Positions 47,008 to 55,654 are shown, numbered from the stretch's first letter. The stretch is 64,000 nt of DNA from Thioalkalivibrio sp. ALE31 (GCF_000377405.1 NZ_KB905025.1:1-64000), one strand, 5' to 3'. Program-made: numbers and translations. The notes: generated by a model not told the origin, from the letters alone.

Positions 47008-48147
47008 TCAGTGCGCGTGGATGCGCGCAAGCTCCTTGCGCAGGTGCTTGATGGCCGGTGTCACGATGGCCACAAAGTACGACTCGCGCAGCTTGCGCTG
47101 GGCCGCCGCATCCGCCTTGTATCCGCGCGCCCCGCAGTGCAGCAGGGCCGACTGCGACGCGCGCAGGGACAGCTCGGACCCGGTCAGGCGCATCTGCAGC
47201 ACGTCCGCGAAGAACCGCTCGGATTCGTCGAACGGCGTCTCGGCCAGCGCATAACAGGCCGCGCGCCCGTCCTCCAGGGCCTCTTCCAGTTCGCCGACCT
47301 GGTCGTCGAGATAGCCGTTTACGTGCGCCAGGGTCTCGTTGGCCTCGCGCATCGTGCGAAGGCAGCCGTCGATGAGCCCCAGCCCCATGCCCATCTGCAG
47401 CAGCACGAAGCCCGGACGGATCCGGCGGATGTACTCGGGGAGCGACTCGGCCAGCACGTGCGCATCGGGCACGAATACGCGGTCGAAGTGGCAACCGAAG
47501 GTGCGCGACCCCTCCAGGGCCGTGAACTCGGGGCAGGCCGTCAGGCTGAAACCGGGGTCGGCGCAGTTGATCAGTGCCATCACCGGGCGCGGGTTCGCGT
47601 CGGTGGTCCGGAAGATCGCGCCGAAGTAGTGATCCTCGCCCAGGTTGGACACCCAGGGCAGCGACCCGGAAACCACATAACCCCCATCCACGCGTTCGGC
47701 GGAGAGTTTCAGGTCCTCGATGTTGGCGAACCATTTCATCGGGTTGGACAGCGCGGTGGCGCCCAGCGCCTCGGCATTGGCCAGCTTCGGCAGCGCCTCG
47801 CGCTTGAGTGTGTCCGAGCTGCTGTTCTCCACGTACCAGGCGCAGGCGTTCTGGCACCAGGCCACGAACCCGGTGGTCATGCACTCGGCCGAGATCACCT
47901 CGGTGGCGCGGATCGCGCTGGCAATGTCGGTGGTGCCACTGGCGTTCTGGCTGGCCAGATGGCGATTGAAGGCGCCGAGGCGGCCAGCCTCGCGCAGAAA
48001 ATCCTCGGGGTACAGGCCTTCGCGGTCGATACGGGCGGTCAGTGGCGCGAGGTCGCGTTCCACCAGCGCCTGCAGCGCGGCGTCGGCATCCGCCGGCCCT
48101 GCGGCCGGCGACACCCCCGTCACGTCTTGAGTGCGGGTTTCAAGCAT
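47008..48147 (-). CDS. Acyl-CoA-dehydrogenase-fold flavoprotein
   Basis: A 379-residue flavoprotein of the acyl-CoA dehydrogenase superfamily. A helical N-terminal domain (LYPEDFLREAGRLGAFNRHL) and middle beta domain (GYVVSGSLPWVSNLGEDHYF) are recognisable, with a C-terminal helical domain (LRASQSALLHCGARGYKADA). Given the rubredoxin reductase in the same operon, it could be a DszC/SfnC-type flavin monooxygenase instead of a beta-oxidation enzyme; I could not place a catalytic Glu with confidence. It lies 34 bp after osmC. No fatty-acid genes are near, so the substrate is probably an imported small N- or S-compound. Confidence 0.8.
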   Translation of the reverse strand: MLETRTQDVTGVSPAAGPADADAALQALVERDLAPLTARIDREGLYPEDFLREAGRLGAFNRHLASQNASGTTDIASAIRATEVISAECMTTGFVAWCQNACAWYVENSSSDTLKREALPKLANAEALGATALSNPMKWFANIEDLKLSAERVDGGYVVSGSLPWVSNLGEDHYFGAIFRTTDANPRPVMALINCADPGFSLTACPEFTALEGSRTFGCHFDRVFVPDAHVLAESLPEYIRRIRPGFVLLQMGMGLGLIDGCLRTMREANETLAHVNGYLDDQVGELEEALEDGRAACYALAETPFDESERFFADVLQMRLTGSELSLRASQSALLHCGARGYKADAAAQRKLRESYFVAIVTPAIKHLRKELARIHAH

Positions 48148-48181
48148 TGGGTTTTACTCCCGTAAAGATCCAGTAACCGGT

Positions 48182-48730
48182 TCAGGCCAGCTCGACGCTG
48201 ACGTTGACCGGGTTGCGCATGGTGTTGGCGACCGGCGACCAGAAATCGGCATGCGCCACCAGGTCCTGGAGCTGCTCCTCGCTGGCATCGCCTTCCAGGT
48301 GCGCCTTCACGCGGATGTCGGAGAAACCGAGGTGCTTGTTGACGTCGGTGTCGCCCACGCCCCATACGGCGGTCACGTTGATATCCCCTTCCAGGGTGAG
48401 TTCGAGCTTGGTCAGCGTGATGCCGCGGTCGATCGCGTTGGCGTGCATGCCCACCGACAGGCAGGCGCCCAGGCTGGCGAGAACGGCCTCGGAGGGATTC
48501 GGCGCGGTGTCGTCACCGAGCAGGTGCGGCGGCTCGTCGATTACGTGGGCATCCAGATCGCGCACGTAGGTCAGGTTGCGGAACTTGCCCTCGCAGACCG
48601 TGGTGGCCTTCAGGGTCACGATGCTTTCGGGGTTGGCCTTGCCCTTGGCGGCCAGGCCGTTCAGGCCGTCCTGGTCGATCGGCTCCAGGCCGTTGACGGT
48701 CAGGGAGGTGGTGGCTTCGGCTACGGACAT
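48182..48730 (-). CDS. OsmC-family protein
   Basis: A 182-residue OsmC/Ohr-fold protein. The fold is seen in GDDTAPNPSEAVLASLGACLS, with a conserved Cys in the central helix, and TKLELTLEGDINVTAVWG. Family members reduce hydroperoxides through two cysteines. A second cysteine (TVCEGKF) is present but spaced differently, so the peroxidase role is uncertain. ATG 48730 is chosen behind GAGGAG and after the sigma-54 site. It is the first gene of the minus-strand operon. Confidence 0.86.
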   Translation of the reverse strand: MSVAEATTSLTVNGLEPIDQDGLNGLAAKGKANPESIVTLKATTVCEGKFRNLTYVRDLDAHVIDEPPHLLGDDTAPNPSEAVLASLGACLSVGMHANAIDRGITLTKLELTLEGDINVTAVWGVGDTDVNKHLGFSDIRVKAHLEGDASEEQLQDLVAHADFWSPVANTMRNPVNVSVELA

Positions 48731-48793
48731 GGTGATACTCCTCGCAGTTGGGATTCGTGGTTCCCCGGCGTTCGACCGGGTCACCCATCCCGG

Positions 48794-48810
48794 TGCAGAA
48801 GCCGTGCCAA
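48794..48810 (-). promoter_or_regulatory. Sigma-54 promoter of the osmC operon
   Basis: On the minus strand TTGGCACGGCTTCTGCA has GG-N10-GC spacing and a full TTGGCACG -24 block, about 65 bp before the osmC start. Together with the opposite site at 49055-49072 it makes the 414-bp gap a divergent sigma-54 control region. Confidence 0.78.
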
Positions 48811-48881
48811 CATCGCGCACACCGCACCACAATGCCGTTTTCGGGACGTCGCTCCGGAATCGCCCCGTCACCCGACGACCA

Positions 48882-48930
48882 TTTCGTCCACTTTGTCCAC
48901 CCGGAATCGGCCGCTTTGTCCGGATTGTCC
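48882..48930. promoter_or_regulatory. Paired GTCC repeats, likely enhancer-binding sites
   Basis: TTTCGTCCACTTTGTCC (48882-48898) and CTTTGTCCGGATTGTCC (48914-48930) share 12 of 17 positions and are 32 bp apart, about three helical turns. Each holds two GTCC half-sites nine bases apart. They lie between the two divergent sigma-54 promoters, where an activator would bind. A third copy is at 54035-54051. Confidence 0.62.
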
Positions 48931-49054
48931 ATTGCGCATGCCCCGCGCCGGATCGCCCCGGCTTGCCGGCGCACCCACCCTGCCTCCCGGTATTTCGCGT
49001 CAGCACGCCGTTTCGAACCCGCCAACGATGAAAATCCCGGGGATCAGGACGGGT

Positions 49055-49072
49055 TTGGCACGTCCCTTGTAA
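49055..49072 (+). promoter_or_regulatory. Sigma-54 promoter of the first ABC importer operon
   Basis: TTTGGCACGTCCCTTGTAA matches TTGGCACG-N4-TTG, with GT instead of GC at -12, about 75 bp before the ATPase gene. Confidence 0.72.
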
Positions 49073-49144
49073 GGAACCTTCTGAACGCGCCGCCGAAGCG
49101 ATCCGCCCGGCGGCTCATGAACGAAGGATCAAGAGGGACACGCC

Positions 49145-50005
49145 ATGGGCGCCGCCATCTCCATCGACTACATCACCCATCACTATCCCGGGCAGGAAGC
49201 CCCCACGCTGAAGGACATCCAGGTCAACATCGCGCCGGGCGAGACCGTGGCCCTGATCGGCCAGAGTGGCTGCGGCAAGTCCACCCTGCTGCACATGCTC
49301 GCGGGGTTGCTGATGCCCAGCGATGGCTGCGTGCGCATCAACGGCCACCAGGTGATCAAGCCGAGTCCGCGCTGGAACATGATGTTTCAGAAGCCCTCGC
49401 TCTACCCCTGGATGACCGTGCGCAAGAACGCCTCGCTGGGCCTGATCTTCCAGGGCCGCAAGCGCGACATGCGCGAGCGCATCGACCAACTGCTGGAGAC
49501 CGTCGGCCTGACCGACAAGGCCGAGGTCAACGTGCAGTCGCTCTCCGGCGGCCAGCAACAGCGTGTCGCCCTGGCGCGCAGCCTGGCCACCGACCCCGAG
49601 CTGCTGCTGCTCGATGAACCGTTCTCGGCTCTGGATGCCTTCACCCGGGTCGCCCTGCAGGACGAGGTCACCCGCCTGGCCCGCGAGCGCGGCATCTCCG
49701 TGGTGTTCGTCACCCACGACATCGAGGAGGCCGTGGCCATGGCCGACCGCGTGCTGGTCATGGGCTCCAACCCCGGCACGATCACCGCCGAGCTGAGCAT
49801 CGAAATCGACCACCCCCGCGACCGCAACAGCCAGGCCTTCGTCGACCGCAAGGCCGAACTGATGGGCTACTTCGGGGCCACCCGTAGCCCGGCCGCCGCC
49901 CCGGAAGCCGCCGGGTCCGAGACCGCTTCGCCTGAAACGGAAGACGAAGGCCAGGCGACCGAACCGACCACATCCGAATCCCGGGCACGCGTACGCGCTG
50001 CCTGA
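49145..50005 (+). CDS. NitT/TauT-type ABC transporter ATP-binding protein
   Basis: Powers import of a small anion or N/S compound. The 286-residue protein has Walker A GQSGCGKSTLLHML, signature LSGGQQQRVALARSL, Walker B LLLLDEPFSALDA and the switch His in VVFVTHDIEEAV. After residue ~245 there is an Ala/Pro/Glu-rich tail. Family members transport nitrate, taurine, sulfonates or cyanate. Here it heads ATPase-binding protein-permease and is preceded by a sigma-54 site. Confidence 0.92.
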   Translation: MGAAISIDYITHHYPGQEAPTLKDIQVNIAPGETVALIGQSGCGKSTLLHMLAGLLMPSDGCVRINGHQVIKPSPRWNMMFQKPSLYPWMTVRKNASLGLIFQGRKRDMRERIDQLLETVGLTDKAEVNVQSLSGGQQQRVALARSLATDPELLLLDEPFSALDAFTRVALQDEVTRLARERGISVVFVTHDIEEAVAMADRVLVMGSNPGTITAELSIEIDHPRDRNSQAFVDRKAELMGYFGATRSPAAAPEAAGSETASPETEDEGQATEPTTSESRARVRAA

Positions 50006-50048
50006 TCCACCGCCGCCACTGCCCGACCCTGACCGAGGAACCACCACC

Positions 50049-51332
50049 ATGTGCAACTGCGACAATCACCATGACATCGACCGCGAGCTGGACAGCCTGC
50101 TGGACCGCAGCTTCTCCCGCCGCAACTTCCTGCGCACCGCCGCCGTCGGCGGCCTGGCCGGAACCGGGCTGGCCCTGCCCGGATCGCTGTTCGGCGCCGA
50201 GCCCGGCAGCCTCGGCGAGCCCGAGGCTGCCACCCGCGTCTTCGACGGAGTCGTACGCATCGGCTACATCCCGATCACCGACGCCGCCGCACTGCTGGTC
50301 GCCCACTCCGAGGGCTATTTCGAGGACGAAGGCCTGGAGGTCGCCGACCCGACCCTGATCCGCGGCTGGTCGCCGCTGATCGAGTCCTTCGCCGCCAACC
50401 GTTTCAACCTGGTGCATCTGCTCAAGCCGATCCCGCTGTGGATGCGCTACCAGAACGACTTTCCGGTCAAGATCATGTCCTGGGCCCACACCAACGGCTC
50501 CGCCGTGGTCACCGGGCGCCACGTGGACGTGCAGTCGTTCTCCGACCTGGGCGGCAAGAGCGTGGCCGTCCCCTACTGGTATTCGATGCACAACGTGGTC
50601 ATGCAGATGGCCCTGCGCGACGCCGGCCTGACTCCGGTAATCCGCGACCAGGGTTCGGCCCTGGAGGCGCACGAGGTCAACCTGATGATCATGCCGCCGC
50701 CGGACATGCCACCGGCGCTGGCCGCGCGTTCCATCGACGCCTACATCGTCGCCGAGCCGTTCAACGCCGCCGGCGAATTGCTGGCCCGCGGCAACGTGCT
50801 GCGCTTTACCGGCGACATCTGGAAGAACCATCCCTGCTGCGTGGTCTGCATGAACGAGCGCCTGACCGACCGCGAGCCGGAGTGGACGCAGAAGGTGATG
50901 AACGCCGTGGTCCGCGCCCAGGGCACCATCCAGGAGGACAAGAAGAGCATCGCCACGATGCTCTCGCGTGACGGCAAGGGCTACCTGCCAATGCCCGCCA
51001 ACGTGGTGGAACGCGCGATGACGAACTACCACGACGACAGCACCTACGCCGACAGCGGCGCGATCCGTCACCCCGAATGGGAGAACGGCCGCATCGACTT
51101 CTCGCCCTGGCCGTATCCGTCCGCGACGAAAATGCTGGTGGGCGCGATGAACGAGACCCTGGTCGGTGGCGACACCACCTTCCTTGAAGGCCTGGACCCG
51201 GACTTCGTGAAGGATGACCTGGTGAACTACGACTTCGTGCGCAAGGCGATGGAGACCCACACCGCGTGGCAGGGTGCCCCGGGTGTGGACATGGATTCGC
51301 CGTTCGCCCGCGAGGAGGTGGTGGTCCTATGA
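50049..51332 (+). CDS. NitT/TauT-type ABC substrate-binding protein, Tat-exported
   Basis: A periplasmic binding protein of 427 residues. A Tat signal starts at Arg24-Arg25 (SRRNFLRTAAVGGLAG), preceded by a Cys/His-rich N-terminus MCNCDNHHDIDRE. The mature part has VRIGYIPITDAAALLVAHSEG and VAVPYWYSMHNVVMQMAL, typical of the NrtA/CynA/SsuA-like group. Tat export suggests folding with a cofactor before export. The ligand cannot be read from sequence. It overlaps the permease start by four bases. Confidence 0.88.
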   Translation: MCNCDNHHDIDRELDSLLDRSFSRRNFLRTAAVGGLAGTGLALPGSLFGAEPGSLGEPEAATRVFDGVVRIGYIPITDAAALLVAHSEGYFEDEGLEVADPTLIRGWSPLIESFAANRFNLVHLLKPIPLWMRYQNDFPVKIMSWAHTNGSAVVTGRHVDVQSFSDLGGKSVAVPYWYSMHNVVMQMALRDAGLTPVIRDQGSALEAHEVNLMIMPPPDMPPALAARSIDAYIVAEPFNAAGELLARGNVLRFTGDIWKNHPCCVVCMNERLTDREPEWTQKVMNAVVRAQGTIQEDKKSIATMLSRDGKGYLPMPANVVERAMTNYHDDSTYADSGAIRHPEWENGRIDFSPWPYPSATKMLVGAMNETLVGGDTTFLEGLDPDFVKDDLVNYDFVRKAMETHTAWQGAPGVDMDSPFAREEVVVL

Positions 51333-52168
51333 ACCGCGAAGCCACGCTCTCCGTCGACCCCACAACCGTGGAGCGGCTGATGCCGCTTCTGCGGTTCGCC
51401 GACCGCGCCCGCCGGGCACTGCAATACCCGGCACTGGGGATCGCCGGCCTGTTCGCCCTGTGGTACTGGGGCGGCTGGGCCATCGCCAACAACGAGGACA
51501 CGATGGCCTTTGCCAGCTTCGCCCCCGGGCCGACGCTGGCGGCGTTCTGGGACCTTGTCGTCTCCGGCAACGTCTGGAAGCCGATCGAGTCCAGCCTGTA
51601 CCGCGTGGGCTGGGGTCTGGCCTATGCGATCGCCATTGGCGTCCCGCTGGGGGTAATGATCGGCTACTTCCTGACCCTGAAGCAGGTCACCCATGTGCCG
51701 TTCCAGTTCCTGCGCATGATCTCGCCGCTGGCCTGGATGCCGATCGCGGTGCTGGCCTTCGCCACCTGGGACGCGGCCATCATCTTCCTGATCGCCATTG
51801 CCGCCGTCTGGCCCATCACCTATGCCACCGCGCACGGGGTACAGCGCATCGACCCGATGTGGCTGAAGGTGGGCAACAACCTGGGGGCCAACCCGTACCA
51901 CACCCTGCGCTACATCGTGATGCCCGCGATCGCGCAGGATGTGTTTGCCGGGATCCGCCTGGCCGTGGGGGTCGCCTGGATCGTGCTGGTCCCGGCGGAA
52001 TACCTCGGCGTCACCTCGGGGCTGGGCTACGCGATCAACGATGCCCGCGATACCCTGGAGTACGACAAACTGGCCGCCTTCGTGCTGGTGATCGGCATCA
52101 TCGGCTACATGCTGGACGCCATCTGCGTGCGCCTGATCAAGCGCAGCAGCTACCACGCCGAGGGATAA
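51329..52168 (+). CDS. NitT/TauT-type ABC transporter permease
   Basis: A 279-residue inner-membrane permease with about six hydrophobic helices. The ATPase-coupling EAA loop is visible around ANNLGANPYHTLRYIVMPAI-like sequence (residues ~185-205). ATG 51329 overlaps the binding-protein stop (ATGA), indicating coupling; an ORF start at 51266 is inside the previous gene. It pairs with the ATPase and binding protein upstream. Confidence 0.9.
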   Translation: MNREATLSVDPTTVERLMPLLRFADRARRALQYPALGIAGLFALWYWGGWAIANNEDTMAFASFAPGPTLAAFWDLVVSGNVWKPIESSLYRVGWGLAYAIAIGVPLGVMIGYFLTLKQVTHVPFQFLRMISPLAWMPIAVLAFATWDAAIIFLIAIAAVWPITYATAHGVQRIDPMWLKVGNNLGANPYHTLRYIVMPAIAQDVFAGIRLAVGVAWIVLVPAEYLGVTSGLGYAINDARDTLEYDKLAAFVLVIGIIGYMLDAICVRLIKRSSYHAEG

Positions 52169-52191
52169 TCCCCACAAGCGGGACCCCATGG

Positions 52192-52216
52192 GCCCGGCCA
52201 CCCCGGCCGGGCTCTT
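52192..52216 (+). terminator. Terminator-like hairpin after first importer
   Basis: GCCCGGCC-ACC-CCGGCCGGGC followed by TCTTT: a strong GC stem with a weak T-run, in the gap before the regulator gene. It probably separates the importer and regulator transcripts. Confidence 0.6.
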
Positions 52217-52339
52217 TCCCCCATCGGGCAACGCGCATGCAAGCCAACGGTGCGCCGCCCCGCCCCGTCACGAGGCACCAGCACCAAAACGGACCGCGCC
52301 GCTACTGCGCCAGACCTGTACAAGCCGCCTTGGGCGCAC

Positions 52340-52356
52340 TGGCAGGGTTTCTGCAT
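52340..52356 (+). promoter_or_regulatory. Sigma-54-like site just before the regulator gene
   Basis: TGGCAGGGTTTCTGCAT has GG-N10-GC spacing, but a start about 12 bp downstream would fall at the ATG at 52367, giving a leaderless mRNA. It may be chance, or the real start codon may lie further in. Confidence 0.35.
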
Positions 52357-52366
52357 ATCCCCACCC

Positions 52367-54010
52367 ATGGCCTCGCAACACGCATCCGATTCGACCCCGC
52401 CCGACCTCGCCACGCGGGAGCAGGAGATCACCCTGCTGCTGGAGGTCGCCAAACTCATGGGCCGCTCCGGCGACCCGGACGCCGCGATCTACCGCATCCT
52501 CGGGATGATGTCGCAGCTGCTGGGCCTCAACCGCGGCCGCGTCCTGCTGCCGGACCCGAACAGCGGACAGCTACGCATCCGCCACGCCTACGGCCTGACC
52601 GACGCCGAGCGCGACCGCGGCAGCTACAGCCTGGGCGAAGGCGTCACCGGGCGCGTGATGAAGACCGGCCAGATCGCCCTGATCCAGGACATCGACAACG
52701 AGCCCGAATATCTCGCGCGCGCCATCGACCGCTCCACCCTGCCGCAGGAGACCGTCGCCTATATCGCCGTCCCCATCGTGCAGGACGAACACGCCATCGG
52801 CGTCCTCGGAGTGCATCGCCTGCGCCGCCGCTCGCGCCAGTTCCAGGACGACCTGAACCTGTTGCGGGTGGTCGCCAGCATGATCGGCCAGGTCTTGCGC
52901 ATTCACCAGCTGATCGCCGAACGCACCGCCGAACTGGTCTCGGAGAATCGCTATCTGAAGAGCGCCCTGGACACCCAGGGCGGGCAATACGGCATCCTCG
53001 GCGAGAGCCCGGCCCTGCGCCATGTCCTGAAGCAGGTCCACCGCATCGCGGACACCCAGGCCACCGTCCTCGTCACCGGGGCCTCCGGCACCGGGAAGGA
53101 AAAGATCGCGCGCATGATCCACCGGATCAGCCAGCGCAGCGCCAAGCCGTTCATCTCCATCAACTGCGCCGCGATCCCGGCCGACCTGCTGGAGTCCGAA
53201 CTGTTCGGCCACGAAAAGGGCGCCTTCACCGGTGCCTCCAGCGCCAAAACCGGCAAGATCGCCCTGGCCGACGGCGGCACGCTGTTCCTGGACGAGATCG
53301 GCGACATGCCGGAGGCATTGCAATCGAAGATCCTGCGCGTGCTGCAGGAGCGCGTGGTCCAGCCGATCGGCGGTTCGCGCGATATCCCGGTGGACGTGCG
53401 CATCATCGCCGCGACCCACCAGAACCTGCAGGCCGCGGTGAATGCCGGGGAGTTCCGGCTCGACCTGTTCTACCGCCTGAACGTCATCCCGCTGCACATG
53501 CCGGCGTTGCGCGACCGCGCCAGCGACATCCGCCTGCTCACCCGTCATTTCCTCGACCGCTACACCCACCTGCACGGCTGGAACGTGGTCGTGGATGACG
53601 GCGTCCTGGAGCGCCTGGAGGCCTTCGACTGGCCGGGCAATATCCGGCAACTGGAAAACGTACTCGAGCGGGCCGTGCTGCTGTCCACCGACGGCCGCAT
53701 CGGCACACCGCTGATTGACGAGATCCTCCACGAGGAGTCCCGCATCAGTCCGTTCGAGCGTGAGCCCCTGGGCTCGCACACCGAGCCCTCGTCGGCAGCG
53801 CCCCGCGAAGCCGCGCCGGCGCCCCCTTACGGCGCAGACTGCACCAGCGCGGTGCGCCCCTACCAGCGTGTGCACGCCTCCGAGGCAGAGCGCCTGGCGC
53901 GGGCGATCGAGCGGGCGCGCGGGAACAAGACCCGCGCCGCCCTGGAACTCGGGCTGACCCCGCGCCAGCTGCGCTACCGCTTGAAAAAGCTCGGCATCGA
54001 AACGACTTAG
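52367..54010 (+). CDS. Sigma-54-dependent enhancer-binding regulator (GAF-AAA+-Fis)
   Basis: Activates sigma-54 RNA polymerase by ATP hydrolysis. The 547-residue protein has an N-terminal GAF sensor domain (~25-170), then an AAA+ domain with Walker A VTGASGTGKEKIAR and the sigma-54 contact loop KGAFTGASS. Walker B GGTLFLDEIGDM and the RLDLFYRLNVIPL segment follow. The C-terminal Fis HTH is ARGNKTRAALELGLTPRQLR. There is no receiver domain, so it is NifA/NorR-like and ligand-sensing. ATG 52367 is preferred; the open frame to 52250 extends it without similarity. It lies between two importers whose operons carry sigma-54 sites, so it is their likely activator. Confidence 0.93.
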   Translation: MASQHASDSTPPDLATREQEITLLLEVAKLMGRSGDPDAAIYRILGMMSQLLGLNRGRVLLPDPNSGQLRIRHAYGLTDAERDRGSYSLGEGVTGRVMKTGQIALIQDIDNEPEYLARAIDRSTLPQETVAYIAVPIVQDEHAIGVLGVHRLRRRSRQFQDDLNLLRVVASMIGQVLRIHQLIAERTAELVSENRYLKSALDTQGGQYGILGESPALRHVLKQVHRIADTQATVLVTGASGTGKEKIARMIHRISQRSAKPFISINCAAIPADLLESELFGHEKGAFTGASSAKTGKIALADGGTLFLDEIGDMPEALQSKILRVLQERVVQPIGGSRDIPVDVRIIAATHQNLQAAVNAGEFRLDLFYRLNVIPLHMPALRDRASDIRLLTRHFLDRYTHLHGWNVVVDDGVLERLEAFDWPGNIRQLENVLERAVLLSTDGRIGTPLIDEILHEESRISPFEREPLGSHTEPSSAAPREAAPAPPYGADCTSAVRPYQRVHASEAERLARAIERARGNKTRAALELGLTPRQLRYRLKKLGIETT

Positions 54011-54029
54011 CGCCGCCCCCGGCGCCAAT

Positions 54030-54051
54030 GGACGATTCGTCCGCATTGCCC
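54030..54051. promoter_or_regulatory. Third GTCC paired repeat (regulator site)
   Basis: ATTCGTCCGCATTGCCC at 54035-54051 matches 13 of 17 positions of the copy at 48882-48898, and GGACGATTCGTCC (54030-54042) is a near palindrome. It lies about 70-80 bp upstream of the sigma-54 promoter at 54118. Confidence 0.55.
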
Positions 54052-54117
54052 GAAATGACGTCAAAGTGTCGGCCGGTCGCGCCCCTGCGGGGGCCCCGCG
54101 GCAACCGTTTCCAGCCG

Positions 54118-54135
54118 TTGGCATGGCACCTGCAA
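54118..54135 (+). promoter_or_regulatory. Sigma-54 promoter of the second importer-cynS operon
   Basis: TTGGCATGGCACCTGCAA has GG-N10-GC spacing, about 60 bp before the start of the binding-protein gene. Confidence 0.75.
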
Positions 54136-54196
54136 AGACTCTCGACATGCGCGGCAAAGATGCCCGCATCGATTCGAGCCACGAGGAGAGCCGACC

Positions 54197-55651
54197 ATGC
54201 CGACCAAGAGTCTTCACGATCCCTTTGACGCCAATGCCGACCTGCGCCATGGCTCCAGCTGCCGCCACGGCCATACCGGCCCCGGGAGCTGCAGTTGCTT
54301 CGACACCGCGTCCCCGGACCTGGAAGAAAAACTGGAGCAGCGCGCCACCCATGACCCCGTGCAGGCCGACGCCCACCAGACCGGCGAGGACCTGAGCGAC
54401 GAGGGCATGATCGACCGCGCCGTGGAAAGCGCCATCGTCCGCGGCATGTTCGGCCACAACGAGATCAACCGTCGCCGCTTCCTGCAGATGCTGGGCGGCG
54501 GCACCGTGGCCGCGGCCCTGGGTTCCATCCTGCCGCTGGAGAAGGTGAAGGCCGCGATCAAGGACGGCGGGCCGCTGGAGAAGACCAAGCTGCGCGTCGG
54601 CTTCGTGCCGATCACCTGCGCCACCCCGATCATCATGGCCCACCCGATGGGCTTCTACGAGCGCCACGGCCTCGACGTGGACGTGATCAAGACCGCCGGC
54701 TGGGCCGTCGCCCGCGACATGTCGCTGTCGGGTGAATACGACGCCTCGCACATGCTCTCGCCGATGCCGCTGTCCATGACCCTGGGCTCGGGCTCCTCGC
54801 GCGAGCACTACATCATGCCGGCGGTCGAGAACATCAACGGCCAGGCCATCACCCTGCACAACAAGCACAAGGACAAGCGTGACCCGAAGGACTGGAAGGG
54901 CTTCACCTTCGCCGTGCCCTTCGAGTACTCCATGCACAACTTCCTGCTGCGCTACCTGGTCGCCGAGCACGGGCTGGACCCGGATCGCGATATCAGCATC
55001 CGCGTCGTCCCGCCGCCGGAGATGGTGGCCAACCTGCGCGCCGAGAACGTCGACGGCTACCTGGCCCCCGACCCGTTCAACCAGCGCGCGGTCTGGGACG
55101 GCATCGGCTTCATTCACATGCTGACCAAGGATATCTGGGATGGGCACCCGTGCTGCGCGTTCGCCTGCTCCGCGGCCTGGGCCGACGAGCATCCCAACAC
55201 CTTCGGGGCCCTGTTCCGCTCGCTGATCGAGGCCACCCAGTACAGCTCGGACATCAACAACCGCGCCGAGATCGCCGAGGCCATCTCCCCGCGCGCTTAC
55301 CTCAACCAGCCGCAATCGGTGGTCGAACAGGTGCTCACCGGTCGCTACGCCGACGGCCTGGGCAACGTGCAGAACGACCCGCACCGGATCGACTTCGACC
55401 CCTTTCCCTGGCACTCGATGGCGACCTGGATCCTCACCCAGATGAAGCGCTGGGGGTACGTGGATCGAGACTTCGACTACAACCGCCTGGCCGAAGACGT
55501 CTTCCTGGCCAGCGAATGTGCCGAGGTGATGACCGAGCTGGGCTACGAGGCCCCCAGCGACACGTACAAGAACTTCGAGATCATGGGCAAGGTGTTCGAC
55601 TACACCGACCCGGAAGGCTATCTCGACAGCTTCGAAATCCGCAGGAGCTAA
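54197..55651 (+). CDS. Second NitT/TauT (NrtA/CynA-like) substrate-binding protein with long N-terminal extension
   Basis: A 484-residue binding protein. A Tat-like motif RRRFLQMLGGGTVAAAL begins only at residue ~92; before it is an unusual 90-residue segment with Cys22, Cys32 and Cys34 and several His (SCRHGHTGPGSCSCF). The mature part has LRVGFVPITCATPIIMAHP and FAVPFEYSMHNFLLRYLVAE as in the NrtA/CynA group. GAGGAG precedes the ATG. It heads the operon with permease, ATPase and cyanase, so cyanate is the likely ligand, though bicarbonate or another compound is possible. Confidence 0.86.
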   Translation: MPTKSLHDPFDANADLRHGSSCRHGHTGPGSCSCFDTASPDLEEKLEQRATHDPVQADAHQTGEDLSDEGMIDRAVESAIVRGMFGHNEINRRRFLQMLGGGTVAAALGSILPLEKVKAAIKDGGPLEKTKLRVGFVPITCATPIIMAHPMGFYERHGLDVDVIKTAGWAVARDMSLSGEYDASHMLSPMPLSMTLGSGSSREHYIMPAVENINGQAITLHNKHKDKRDPKDWKGFTFAVPFEYSMHNFLLRYLVAEHGLDPDRDISIRVVPPPEMVANLRAENVDGYLAPDPFNQRAVWDGIGFIHMLTKDIWDGHPCCAFACSAAWADEHPNTFGALFRSLIEATQYSSDINNRAEIAEAISPRAYLNQPQSVVEQVLTGRYADGLGNVQNDPHRIDFDPFPWHSMATWILTQMKRWGYVDRDFDYNRLAEDVFLASECAEVMTELGYEAPSDTYKNFEIMGKVFDYTDPEGYLDSFEIRRS

Positions 55652-55654
55652 GCC

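Noticed and set aside
46552-48165. 537-residue plus-strand frame
   Set aside because: Antisense of the acyl-CoA-dehydrogenase-like and DUF302 genes.
51274-53598. 774-residue plus-strand frame
   Set aside because: Overlaps the permease and regulator genes in another frame; Pro/Arg/His-rich shadow composition.
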